Shown piece after piece: positions 1 through 6,929 of a stretch of 8,367 nucleotides of DNA; the stretch's first letter is position 1; each line of letters opens with the position of its first letter. The stretch comes from Desulfobulbaceae bacterium (GTDB taxonomy: Bacteria > Desulfobacterota > Desulfobulbia > Desulfobulbales > DAOVSZ01). Position numbers and translations under genes: made by a program. The notes beneath the pieces are model-generated. The model made no database searches. It saw only the letters and a program-made list of their open reading frames with translations, and had not been told where the DNA came from. The DNA lies in contig DAOVSZ010000101.1 in assembly GCA_030627725.1 (NCBI GenBank), positions 1 through 8,367 of the forward strand. Direction: 5' to 3'.

Positions 1-2538
1 AATCAGGAAGGAAAGGAGGTCCGCTTTCACTTCCCCTACCCGGCCCATTCCCTGAATTTTGTTGCCGGCCCGTATATCGTGGAACAGGTCCCGTTCGGGA
101 ATGGCAAGACCCTGTATACCTATTTTTTCAGCGAAGACCAGCGCCTTGCCGCTACCTACCGTGAAAAAACCCTTGGCTATCTCGCCCGTTACGAAGCGCT
201 GCTCGGCCCCTATCCTTATACCCGCTTCAGCGTTGTTGAGAACCGGTTTCCAACCGGCTATGCCATGCCGACCTTTACCCTGCTCGGTCAGGTCGTACTT
301 CGGCTGCCTTTTATTCAGGACACCTCGCTCGGCCACGAAGTCCTGCACGCCTGGTTCGGCAACAGTATCCGCATAGCGGAAGGTTCCGGCAACTGGGCGG
401 AAGGGCTTACAACCTACCTTGCCGACCACGCGTATAAGGCCGACAAGGCAGCTGACATCACCTTCCGCAAGGAACAACTCATCAAATACCAGAACTACGT
501 CAGTGATGAAAATCCGATCACACTTCAAGAGTTTCAAGGCAGCGCCGGTCACTTTAATCCGGCCGAACAGAGTGTCCGGGCAGTTGGCTACCAGAAGGCC
601 TCCATGCTCTTTCACATGCTCTACACATCCTTGGGAGAAGAGGTCTTTAACGCTTCCTTACGGGATTTTTACAACCGGATGCGCCACAAAAGGGCTGCCT
701 GGGAAGATCTTCAGACAAGCTTTGAAAACCGTTCCAACTCGTCCTTGGCTGATTTTTTCGACCAGTGGCTTAAGCGAGCCGACGTGCCAATGCTGAGGAT
801 AAACGACCTTGCGATACGGGAAAAAAACGGCCAGCCGCTTCTCTCCTTTACGCTTGTCCAGAAAAACAAGAAAGCCTACGAACTGATCGTGCCGGTCACG
901 ATCGTTCTTCCGGACCGTGAGGTCCGGAAGATCATCCAGACTTCCACGAGTAAAAAAGAAGTACAAATCCCCCTTGCAGACCTGCCGTCAAAAATGGTCA
1001 TTGATCCGGACTACGACCTGATGCGGGTGTTATCTCCTGATGAACTGCCGCCGGTATGGTCCCGTTTTGCAGGAGCGCCGAAAAAGCTGGCCATTCTTGC
1101 AACAGATGCAAAAGACGACGTTTTCTCCCCGCTTATCGAGATGCTCGAGACGATCGACTGCGAAACCGTCCTTTCCGACGAGGCGGACGATAGCGACATT
1201 TCAGGGGCCTCGGTCATCTTTCTTGGACCCACGTCAGAACTTGCGCTTTCACTTTTTGCCCGTCCGGAACATAATAAAGTCGGCATGACCGTTGATGTCC
1301 GGAAAAATCCCCTCAATCACTCTGAAGTGGCAATCCTTGTCTCAGCAGATGATCCGCAGGAAGTCGCTCCGGCGGCAAGGAAACTCAAACACTACGGCAA
1401 GTACAGCTCCCTCGTTTTTAAAAACGGTCGGATCTCGGAAAAAAAGATCACCGACACCGATTCCGGCCAAAACTATTCCCTGGATGTCCCGCCCAAAGGG
1501 ATAGAGGTCGGCAAGGCCCTTGATTTTGACGATATCATTACGGAACTGTCAAAAAAACGGGTTGTCTATGTCGGTGAGTCCCATACAGACTACGCCGACC
1601 ATCTCCTGCAGCTCCGCGTTATCCGCGCACTGTACAAAAAGAATCCGAACCTCGCAATCGGCATGGAGATGTTCACCCATCCGGCCCAAGATGCGCTTGA
1701 CCGCTTCATCAGTCGCCAGACAGACGAGAAGACCTTTCTTAAAGAATCGCACTATTATAAAATATGGCGTTTTGACTACAGACTCTACCGCGATATCATC
1801 AACTTTGCGCGGCGTCATCAGGTCCCGATAGTGGCGCTGAATCTCGAACGGGACATCGTCAGTACGGTTTTCAAAAACGGAGGAATCGCAGCCCTTACGC
1901 CGGAACAGCAGGAAATGCTTCCTGCAGAGCGTGACCTGGATATGCCTGGATATCAGGACCGTATCTCCAGAGTGTATAAAATGCACGGGGGCCATCAGGA
2001 AAACGGCGGCGGTCAGTTCAAAGACTTTCTACAATCCCAGGCCCTCTGGGATGAGACCATGGCAGAGACGATTGCAGAATACCTCAAGGCCCATCCGGAA
2101 GAAAATATGATCGTTCTGGCCGGCCAGGGGCATGTTATGAAGGATTCAGCGATCCCTCCCCGCGTTGCCAGGCGTATCCCCGTGCAACAGGCTGTAGTGG
2201 TGAACGCTGCTCATATCGATATCGATCCAGCCTTGGCCGACTACTCGATCTTCACCTCTCCAGCCCATCTTCCGGCAGCGGCCATCATGGGTGTTCTCCT
2301 GGACGGCAAGGACGATGGTGTCGCCATCAAGGCGGTCACTCCCAAAGGAAGAGCAAAGGCCGCCGGGATCAGAAAAAATGACATTCTTGTCGCCATTGAC
2401 AATGAGCCGATCGCCACGGTTGAAGACGTCAAGGCCATCATGCTGGACAAGAAAAAAGGCCAGCGCCTCACCGTGCGCATAAAGAGGCCTCGCGCCATCT
2501 TTGCCGATGAGGAACTGGAAATTGAGATTGTGCTCTAA
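1..2538 (+). CDS. M1-like zinc peptidase fused to ChaN/TIKI-like and PDZ domains (5' partial)
   Basis: The frame is open from base 1, so the start, any signal peptide and the N-terminal M1 domain lie outside; 845 codons are visible (numbered from base 1). Codons 112-116 read HEVLH and Glu is codon 134 in GNWAEG, giving the M1 zinc site; Tyr197 in GYQKAS matches the M1 catalytic Tyr. The exopeptidase GAMEN motif is replaced by GYAMPTFTLLG (from codon 86), so simple aminopeptidase activity is doubtful. Codons about 345-500 form an alpha/beta stretch I do not recognise. Codons about 510-725 are ChaN/DUF399-like, with two Gx2H motifs, GESH (near 525) and GQGH (near 708), as in the TIKI/ChaN clan; Campylobacter ChaN binds haem. 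Codons about 760-845 are a PDZ domain (GVAIKAV, KAAGIRKNDILVAIDN). Periplasmic or envelope location is inferred. The gene converges on the kinase gene, with 44 bp between. Confidence 0.88.
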   Translation, partial: NQEGKEVRFHFPYPAHSLNFVAGPYIVEQVPFGNGKTLYTYFFSEDQRLAATYREKTLGYLARYEALLGPYPYTRFSVVENRFPTGYAMPTFTLLGQVVLRLPFIQDTSLGHEVLHAWFGNSIRIAEGSGNWAEGLTTYLADHAYKADKAADITFRKEQLIKYQNYVSDENPITLQEFQGSAGHFNPAEQSVRAVGYQKASMLFHMLYTSLGEEVFNASLRDFYNRMRHKRAAWEDLQTSFENRSNSSLADFFDQWLKRADVPMLRINDLAIREKNGQPLLSFTLVQKNKKAYELIVPVTIVLPDREVRKIIQTSTSKKEVQIPLADLPSKMVIDPDYDLMRVLSPDELPPVWSRFAGAPKKLAILATDAKDDVFSPLIEMLETIDCETVLSDEADDSDISGASVIFLGPTSELALSLFARPEHNKVGMTVDVRKNPLNHSEVAILVSADDPQEVAPAARKLKHYGKYSSLVFKNGRISEKKITDTDSGQNYSLDVPPKGIEVGKALDFDDIITELSKKRVVYVGESHTDYADHLLQLRVIRALYKKNPNLAIGMEMFTHPAQDALDRFISRQTDEKTFLKESHYYKIWRFDYRLYRDIINFARRHQVPIVALNLERDIVSTVFKNGGIAALTPEQQEMLPAERDLDMPGYQDRISRVYKMHGGHQENGGGQFKDFLQSQALWDETMAETIAEYLKAHPEENMIVLAGQGHVMKDSAIPPRVARRIPVQQAVVVNAAHIDIDPALADYSIFTSPAHLPAAAIMGVLLDGKDDGVAIKAVTPKGRAKAAGIRKNDILVAIDNEPIATVEDVKAIMLDKKKGQRLTVRIKRPRAIFADEELEIEIVL

Positions 2539-2582
2539 AAGATCGGTAGAAGGCAGAAGGAAAATCTGACAACACGAAGTGG

Positions 2583-4847
2583 TCAACCCTGTTTGCGTAC
2601 CTCTTCCTTGACAACGGCAAGCAGCCGTTCAATATCAACAGGTTTTTTGATGAGCTGCGCCCCAACGTCAATCATCCCTTTCCAGTTGATAACGTCCTCG
2701 GCATAGCCGCTCATGAACAGCACCCTGCAGTCAGCCCCATCCGCCTTGATCTGATTATAAATCGCCCTGCCGCTCATCCCGGGCATCAGCATATCCAGGA
2801 GAAGGAGGTCGATCCTGTCCCTGTTCTCATGATATTTCCGGATTGCTGTTTCTCCCTCCGGAGCTGTTATGACTTCGTAGCCGTTCGACTCCAGCACCTC
2901 CCGGAGCATATCACGGATTGTTTCGTCATCATCACAGACCAGTATCGTACCGGCGCCGCCTGCATCTTCCGCGCCCGCTTCAGGTATGAGGACCTGCTCT
3001 ACTGCCGAGCTCTTAGTAGCTGCCGGCAGCATGATCGTAAACCGAGTTCCCTCGCCGACTTTACTTTCAACCGTGACAAACCCACCATGCTGTTTGACAA
3101 TGCCATAGACCATGGCAAGCCCCAGCCCGGTCCCTTTCCCTATTTCCTTGGTTGTATAAAAAGGCTCGAAAATATGCTCCAGCTTGTCGGCGGGAATACC
3201 GCTGCCGGTGTCTTGTATCGAAAGCTGCACATAGGGGCCGGGCGACACTTCATTTTTCCCGGCACATTTTTCATCCACATGCACGGCGGCAGTTGCGATG
3301 GTCAGCACGCCTTTTCGTTCCATGGCGTCACGGGCATTGGTTGCCAGGTTCATGATGACCTGTTCAAGCTGATGATAATCAGCCCAGACGTTCTTTTCCC
3401 CGCCTTTGCAATGAATCCGCAGTTCAATCCTGCTGCCCATGAGAGGCTGCAGGAGTTCGGCAATATTGCTGGCCACGGAATCGAGGCTCACATTAGTCGG
3501 CGTGATGATCTGCCTGCGGCTGAATGCCAGCAGACTGCTGGTCAGGTGCTGCGCCCGTTCAAGGGAGGCGGTCATCTTGGCAAGATAACTTCTGGCATTG
3601 TCGTCAGCCGACTTGTCCAACTGCTTCCTCAAGAGAGCCCCGAACCCGAGGGTTCCTGTCAAAAAATTATTAAAATCGTGGGCAATGCCACCGGCCAGCT
3701 GGCCCATGGACTGCATCTTCTGCGCCTGAAAGAGTTGCTCCTCAAGCTTTCGCCGGCCTGTGATATCACGCGCGGAAACACGCCTGCCCATGACCTGCCC
3801 GTCACTGTAGATGGGCCGCCAGATCTGCGAAAGCCACTTGATATCCCCGTCCTTGGTCATGATCCTGAACTCTGTCGCCCGTCTGTCGCCTGTATCGTCC
3901 CGGGTGCTCTGCAGATATATTTCCCTGTCATCCGAATGTACTCTATCCATAAGCAAACCCTGGGTCTCGTAAAACTCCTGTGGACTGTAGCCCGTGATCT
4001 GTTCACAGGAAGGCGATATAAAAACGACCGTATCGTCCGTCACCCAGAACTCCAGGTCATTTGCATATTCAGCCAGAAGCCTGAACTGTTCTTCACTTTT
4101 AATAAGCTTCCGCTGCTTGTCCGAAAACTTCACACTGGAAAGCATGATGCCGCACACCCCGAAAAACCATATGGCCAGATGTGTTACCAGTTCGTTATTC
4201 CTGGTTTTAACGGCATTGATGTAATAGGGTTCCATCGGCACCGAGATACTCATTCCACCCCGGATATCTCCCACCTCATACCCCTGTTCACCATGACATT
4301 TCAGACAGCCTTCAAGGGTGTTGTAGGGTTTGACGAGACGATAAAAATCACGCCCATCATGGCTTGTAATCTCACCCACTTCATACTCTCCCGCCTCAAA
4401 ACTGAAAAGCGCTTCCTCTTCCCATGCGTCAGGTGTATTTTCCGGGTTGACCGGCATCAGGCTTACTGTCCTGTTAAGAGTGGTCACCGAAGACTCTTCA
4501 TTCAGCAATTTATAGACCTGACGTGTCATCTGGAAAGGATTGACAAGGGTGAGCTCGAGACCGCCTTCGGTTGTCAGATCACGTTTTTCCACGTTCAGGT
4601 ACTGGTTGGGCTGGAATTCTTCAGTCACAAAGGTATAGAGGCCCCCATGCCTGGTATTCCATTTCCGATAAGCGAGGTTATGTTCAAAAATTGCATTTGC
4701 CTCAATCCACGCCTGTTCTACAGTGTCCCTCTTGATATGTGAAAAGTTCCAGACCAGAAAGAGAACCACGACCACAGTCCACATGAGTAAAGGGAAAAAC
4801 GCATAGCGTATCACAGTCCATTTATCTGATTTAAAGAAATCCTGCAT
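2583..4847 (-). CDS. Hybrid sensor histidine kinase with periplasmic c-type haem (DUF3365-like) domain
   Basis: A 754-residue inner-membrane kinase. Order: TM1 about 15-34; periplasmic DUF3365/Tll0287-like domain about 40-215 with one haem-binding CLKCH at 181-185; TM2 about 222-240; PAS about 253-365; HisKA with phospho-accepting His390 (GGIAHDFNN); HATPase with N box around Asn500/Asn504, G1 DTGSG at 546-550, F box FEPFYTT and G2 GTGLGLA at 572-578; C-terminal receiver about 633-750 with acidic Asp639-641, phospho-acceptor Asp685 (DMLMPG), Ser713 and Lys735 (KKP). All catalytic motifs look intact. Family knowledge suggests redox or small-ligand sensing through covalent haem, which needs cytochrome c maturation; the ligand cannot be read from sequence. 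The start is fixed by AAGGAG 9 nt upstream, with a promoter at 4905-4933. No DNA-binding output domain is present, so an Hpt protein or separate regulator is expected. It is transcribed divergently from the glycosylase gene. Confidence 0.95.
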   Translation of the reverse strand: MQDFFKSDKWTVIRYAFFPLLMWTVVVVLFLVWNFSHIKRDTVEQAWIEANAIFEHNLAYRKWNTRHGGLYTFVTEEFQPNQYLNVEKRDLTTEGGLELTLVNPFQMTRQVYKLLNEESSVTTLNRTVSLMPVNPENTPDAWEEEALFSFEAGEYEVGEITSHDGRDFYRLVKPYNTLEGCLKCHGEQGYEVGDIRGGMSISVPMEPYYINAVKTRNNELVTHLAIWFFGVCGIMLSSVKFSDKQRKLIKSEEQFRLLAEYANDLEFWVTDDTVVFISPSCEQITGYSPQEFYETQGLLMDRVHSDDREIYLQSTRDDTGDRRATEFRIMTKDGDIKWLSQIWRPIYSDGQVMGRRVSARDITGRRKLEEQLFQAQKMQSMGQLAGGIAHDFNNFLTGTLGFGALLRKQLDKSADDNARSYLAKMTASLERAQHLTSSLLAFSRRQIITPTNVSLDSVASNIAELLQPLMGSRIELRIHCKGGEKNVWADYHQLEQVIMNLATNARDAMERKGVLTIATAAVHVDEKCAGKNEVSPGPYVQLSIQDTGSGIPADKLEHIFEPFYTTKEIGKGTGLGLAMVYGIVKQHGGFVTVESKVGEGTRFTIMLPAATKSSAVEQVLIPEAGAEDAGGAGTILVCDDDETIRDMLREVLESNGYEVITAPEGETAIRKYHENRDRIDLLLLDMLMPGMSGRAIYNQIKADGADCRVLFMSGYAEDVINWKGMIDVGAQLIKKPVDIERLLAVVKEEVRKQG

Positions 4848-4856
4848 GACCGGCGT

Positions 4857-4862
4857 CTCCTT
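4857..4862 (-). promoter_or_regulatory. Ribosome binding site of the haem-sensor kinase
   Basis: AAGGAG on the minus strand, 9 nt before the ATG at 4847-4845. It is the best Shine-Dalgarno match in the window and supports this ATG as the start. Confidence 0.8.
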
Positions 4863-4904
4863 CGACTTTCATTTTCACAAACAACAAGACCTCAACTGAA
4901 AAAC

Positions 4905-4933
4905 ATTATACTTTAGAGTTTCATTAAAGTCTT
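4905..4933 (-). promoter_or_regulatory. Sigma70-like promoter for the haem-sensor kinase
   Basis: On the minus strand, a perfect -10 TATAAT (4910-4905) sits 17 nt after a weak -35 AAGACT (4933-4928, matching GAC of TTGACA). It predicts a leader of about 50 nt before the kinase ATG. The -10 is strong and the -35 poor, so an activator or extra contacts could contribute. Confidence 0.5.
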
Positions 4934-4962
4934 ATGCTTTTTGTGTCCCTCTTTCCCATCTC

Positions 4963-4991
4963 TTGAAACCGCTTTGTGTTTCACGTAAAAT
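4963..4991 (+). promoter_or_regulatory. Sigma70-like promoter for the uracil-DNA glycosylase gene
   Basis: TTGAAA (4963-4968) and TAAAAT (4986-4991) are each 5 of 6 to consensus and are spaced exactly 17 nt apart. A start near 4998 gives a leader of about 100 nt. A further -10-like TATAGT at 5055-5060 has no convincing -35. The kinase promoter fires the other way from the same intergenic region. Confidence 0.5.
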
Positions 4992-4993
4992 GT

Positions 4994-5054
4994 GTTAATT
5001 TTTCTCGTAAGCGTTCCGTAAAGCTGTAACCCCGGTGAACGGTTAATTTTTCTC
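4994..5054 (+). repeat. 13-bp direct repeat in the glycosylase promoter/leader
   Basis: GTTAATTTTTCTC occurs exactly at 4994-5006 and again at 5042-5054, a 48-bp step. The first copy covers the predicted transcription start of the glycosylase promoter and the second lies in its leader, just before the TATAGT at 5055. It could be a pair of operator sites or a chance AT-rich repeat. Confidence 0.55.
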
Positions 5055-5100
5055 TATAGTATCACATACCATACCGTCTCAGGAAATTACCTATTGTATC

Positions 5101-5877
5101 ATGCCCCAAAACCACCTTCCAGAACTCCTTCAGGAACTCCGCAGCCTGTTTGCCTATTACCGGACCATCGGCCTTGAAGAACTGCCAGCTACCCAGGCGT
5201 TACAAAGGTTTCTGACAACAAAAAGCGTCTCCGGAAGCACTGACGGGAAGACATCGAAACGTTCCGTGCCCCGGAATGCGCTTTCCCCTGACAGCAATCC
5301 CTCCTCCACCCGTAATCCGACAACTGTTTTAAACGACATACAGTCGGGGCTGTCAACCTGTACCCGGTGCATCCTGCATACGGACAGGCTCCGGATTATT
5401 GCGGGCAGAGGCAGCACGAATGCCGACCTTTTTATTGTCGGTGAATACCCGGGAGAAGATGGACAAAAAGGACCTTTTTCAGATCAGGCAAAGGACCTGC
5501 TTGCCAGGATGCTGCAGGCTATCGGACTGACCCTGGAGGAAGTCTATCTGACAAATGCAATAAAATGCGCGCTTGCCGGAGACAAAAAGCCGGCGGCAGA
5601 TTCCGTTCTCTGCTGCTCCCCTTATCTCCTGCGAGAGATAGAGGCAGTTTCTCCGAAGGTTATATGCGCTATGGGACCTCTGGCAACAGAGGCCCTGCTG
5701 CACTCGAAAACCCCCTTCCATCGTTTGCGGGGCAGGAGTCATAACTTCAACGGGATACAGCTTGTTCCCACCTTCCACCCGGCATTCCTGCTCAAAAATA
5801 CTGAAATGAAAAAGGACGCCTGGCAGGATCTGCAACTGATACAAAAAATCCTTACTTCATTTGATAATTCTTTCTGA
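5101..5877 (+). CDS. Family 4-like (4Fe-4S) uracil-DNA glycosylase, divergent motif
   Basis: 258 residues. It would remove uracil from DNA in the cytoplasm as the first step of base excision repair. Cys87 and Cys90 (CTRC), Cys156 (TNAIKC) and Cys171 or Cys172 fit the four cluster ligands of family 4. The C-terminal motif HPAFLL at 226-231 and the preceding LRGRSH (209-214) are typical. Motif A is GEYPGEDGQKGPF at 114-126. It keeps the first Glu, but has Tyr where Gly/Ala is usual and is two residues shorter than the common form, so the late acidic residue of the motif is Gly121 or must be supplied by Asp120. Residues 1-80 are a low-conservation extension rich in Ser/Thr in its second half. 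The ATG is the only in-frame start nearby; its Shine-Dalgarno is weak (AGGAA 15 nt upstream). Activity is likely but not assured. Confidence 0.88.
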   Translation: MPQNHLPELLQELRSLFAYYRTIGLEELPATQALQRFLTTKSVSGSTDGKTSKRSVPRNALSPDSNPSSTRNPTTVLNDIQSGLSTCTRCILHTDRLRIIAGRGSTNADLFIVGEYPGEDGQKGPFSDQAKDLLARMLQAIGLTLEEVYLTNAIKCALAGDKKPAADSVLCCSPYLLREIEAVSPKVICAMGPLATEALLHSKTPFHRLRGRSHNFNGIQLVPTFHPAFLLKNTEMKKDAWQDLQLIQKILTSFDNSF

Positions 5878-5933
5878 TTGTTCTATGATGTCTTTAAGCG
5901 CTTAGCGCCGTCACATAACACATGTTTTTGCAC

Positions 5934-5937
5934 GGAG
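5934..5937 (+). promoter_or_regulatory. Ribosome binding site setting the PilZ-like gene start
   Basis: GGAG lies 6 nt before ATG 5944. It favours this start over the in-frame TTG at 5878, which directly abuts the glycosylase stop and would add 22 residues without PilZ similarity. Confidence 0.6.
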
Positions 5938-5943
5938 TATGCA

Positions 5944-6348
5944 ATGACTGAAGAAAAAAAGATCATCACTGAACGGCGGCGGCACAAAAGGAATCAGCTT
6001 GAAACCGGCATCTATGCCCTGTGCCGACAGGGGGACTATTCCGAACTTGCCCGGATCATTGATGTTAACATGGACGGGATCGCGTTCATTCCGATAAACA
6101 AGGAAAGATTCTTCACCGACCCGTTTGAAATAGATATAATTCTAGGGGAAGATACCCTCTCATACAATACAATATCGTCAGGCTCTTTTCTGGAAAAAAT
6201 ACCGGTGAAACCGGTCCAGTGCGACATGATGGAATCTTCGGACTCGGCCATCACGATCCGGTGCGGCGGAGAGTTCGGCGAACTCTCCACGCATCTTATA
6301 TCGCAACTCGACTGCTTTACCCGTAACCATTCACAAGAGAAAGAATAA
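5944..6348 (+). CDS. Small PilZ-like domain protein (possible c-di-GMP binder)
   Basis: 134 residues from ATG 5944. The N-terminus has a basic run, RRRHKR at 11-16, giving RxxxR (Arg12 to Arg16). About 24 residues later comes DVNMDG (40-45), matching the PilZ [D/N]x[S/A]xxG pattern except for Asn42 in the Ser/Ala position. Together these are the two c-di-GMP contact motifs of PilZ proteins. The rest shows alternating hydrophobic strands, as a PilZ barrel would (GIAFIPI, FEIDIILGED, SAITIRCGG). No signal peptide or membrane segment, so it is cytoplasmic. A single-domain PilZ usually acts as an adaptor; the partner is not evident. It lies 66 bp after the glycosylase gene and 76 bp before the receiver gene, and may be co-transcribed with the glycosylase. 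The PilZ call rests on motif spacing, not on a profile search. Confidence 0.72.
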   Translation: MTEEKKIITERRRHKRNQLETGIYALCRQGDYSELARIIDVNMDGIAFIPINKERFFTDPFEIDIILGEDTLSYNTISSGSFLEKIPVKPVQCDMMESSDSAITIRCGGEFGELSTHLISQLDCFTRNHSQEKE

Positions 6349-6352
6349 CGCC

Positions 6353-6381
6353 TTGTTGTGCATGCTGTTTTTTAGTATAAT
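6353..6381 (+). promoter_or_regulatory. Sigma70-like promoter for the single-domain response regulator
   Basis: TTGTTG (6353-6358) is followed after 17 nt by a perfect TATAAT (6376-6381). It starts 5 nt after the PilZ-like stop codon and gives a leader of about 37 nt. The response regulator therefore probably has its own transcript, although read-through from upstream remains possible. Confidence 0.55.
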
Positions 6382-6424
6382 TTAATTTCAATTCAAACTA
6401 TCTTTTTTTCGAGATACAATCTAT

Positions 6425-6790
6425 ATGGCCATTATTCTCATTGCAGACGACGATCCCCCTATCCGGGAATTACTCCAGAGGATTCTTGAGAACCAGGGGC
6501 ATACCGTTGTGACCTTTTCAAACGGCAAAGGAATCTTTGACTTTTTGAAAAAAGAAAAGGCGGACCTGGTCATAACAGACCTGATCATGCCTGACAAGGA
6601 AGGACTGGAAACGATCCGTGAACTGCAGCAGACCCACCCGGAGATCAAGGTGATTGCCATGTCAGGCGGCGGTCGGGACAAGCCGGATGATTATCTGAAT
6701 ATGGCGCTTGCCTTTGGCGCCGGAAAAGCCCTTACCAAGCCGTTTACCAAACAAGAAGTTATCTCAGCCATCAATGAGGCCCTGTCGTAA
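6425..6790 (+). CDS. Single-domain (CheY-like) response regulator
   Basis: 121 residues, just one receiver domain with no output domain. The acidic pair is Asp8/Asp9 within ADDDPP, the phospho-acceptor is Asp52 (TDLIMPD), the switch hydroxyl is Ser80 (MSGGGR) and the conserved Lys is Lys105 (TKPF), so phosphorylation chemistry should be intact. Such proteins act as phosphorelay intermediates or bind targets directly. The MSGGGR...DYL...GA segment is common among stand-alone receivers, from family memory. Only a weak GAGA lies before the ATG. The gene sits between the PilZ-like gene and the CLC gene, with a good promoter of its own. The hybrid kinase 1.6 kb away is a possible but unproven partner, since that kinase already carries a receiver. 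Confidence 0.93.
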   Translation: MAIILIADDDPPIRELLQRILENQGHTVVTFSNGKGIFDFLKKEKADLVITDLIMPDKEGLETIRELQQTHPEIKVIAMSGGGRDKPDDYLNMALAFGAGKALTKPFTKQEVISAINEALS

Positions 6791-6849
6791 TCGACCTCCC
6801 CCGTTCCTCCCCTTACAACCTTACTTTATACTCCTTCACCCATATTCTC

Positions 6850-6880
6850 TTGACAGACACAGATTATCTTTTATTGTAAT
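6850..6880 (+). promoter_or_regulatory. Sigma70-like promoter for the CLC gene
   Basis: A perfect -35 TTGACA (6850-6855) precedes either TATTGT (6872-6877, 16-nt spacer, 4 of 6) or TGTAAT (6875-6880, 19-nt spacer, 5 of 6). It gives a leader of roughly 45 nt before ATG 6930 and lies in the 139-bp gap after the response regulator, which otherwise shows only a pyrimidine-rich stretch and no clear terminator hairpin. Confidence 0.5.
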
Positions 6881-6929
6881 AAAATCCAGTTACTGCATGA
6901 CATAACAGAACATCTTTCCCCGGTGTCCG

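Noticed and set aside
1549..1995. A 148-codon minus-strand frame inside the ChaN-like region.
   Set aside because: It lies opposite well-supported ChaN coding sequence and has no motif or plausible ribosome binding site.
2829..4742. A 637-codon open frame on the plus strand, antisense to the kinase gene.
   Set aside because: Its codons are the exact in-register reverse complements of the kinase codons, so it stays open merely because the kinase avoids TTA, CTA and TCA. The product shows no recognisable domain and the kinase motifs are all intact.
5012..5054. Possible attenuator or terminator: stem TAACC (5027-5031) with GGTTA (5041-5045) followed by a T-run, or CGTTC (5012-5016) with GAACG (5037-5041).
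   Set aside because: Each stem is only 5 bp and they exclude each other, too weak for a terminator; the T-run is part of the 13-bp repeat.
5895..5910. Short palindrome around AAGCGCTTAGCGC after the glycosylase stop.
   Set aside because: The stem is about 4 bp with no T-run directly after it, so it is not a convincing terminator.
5878..5943. An N-terminal extension of the PilZ-like protein from the TTG at 5878.
   Set aside because: The ATG at 5944 has GGAG 6 nt upstream and begins just before the basic PilZ motif; the TTG lies directly against the upstream stop codon and has no comparable site.
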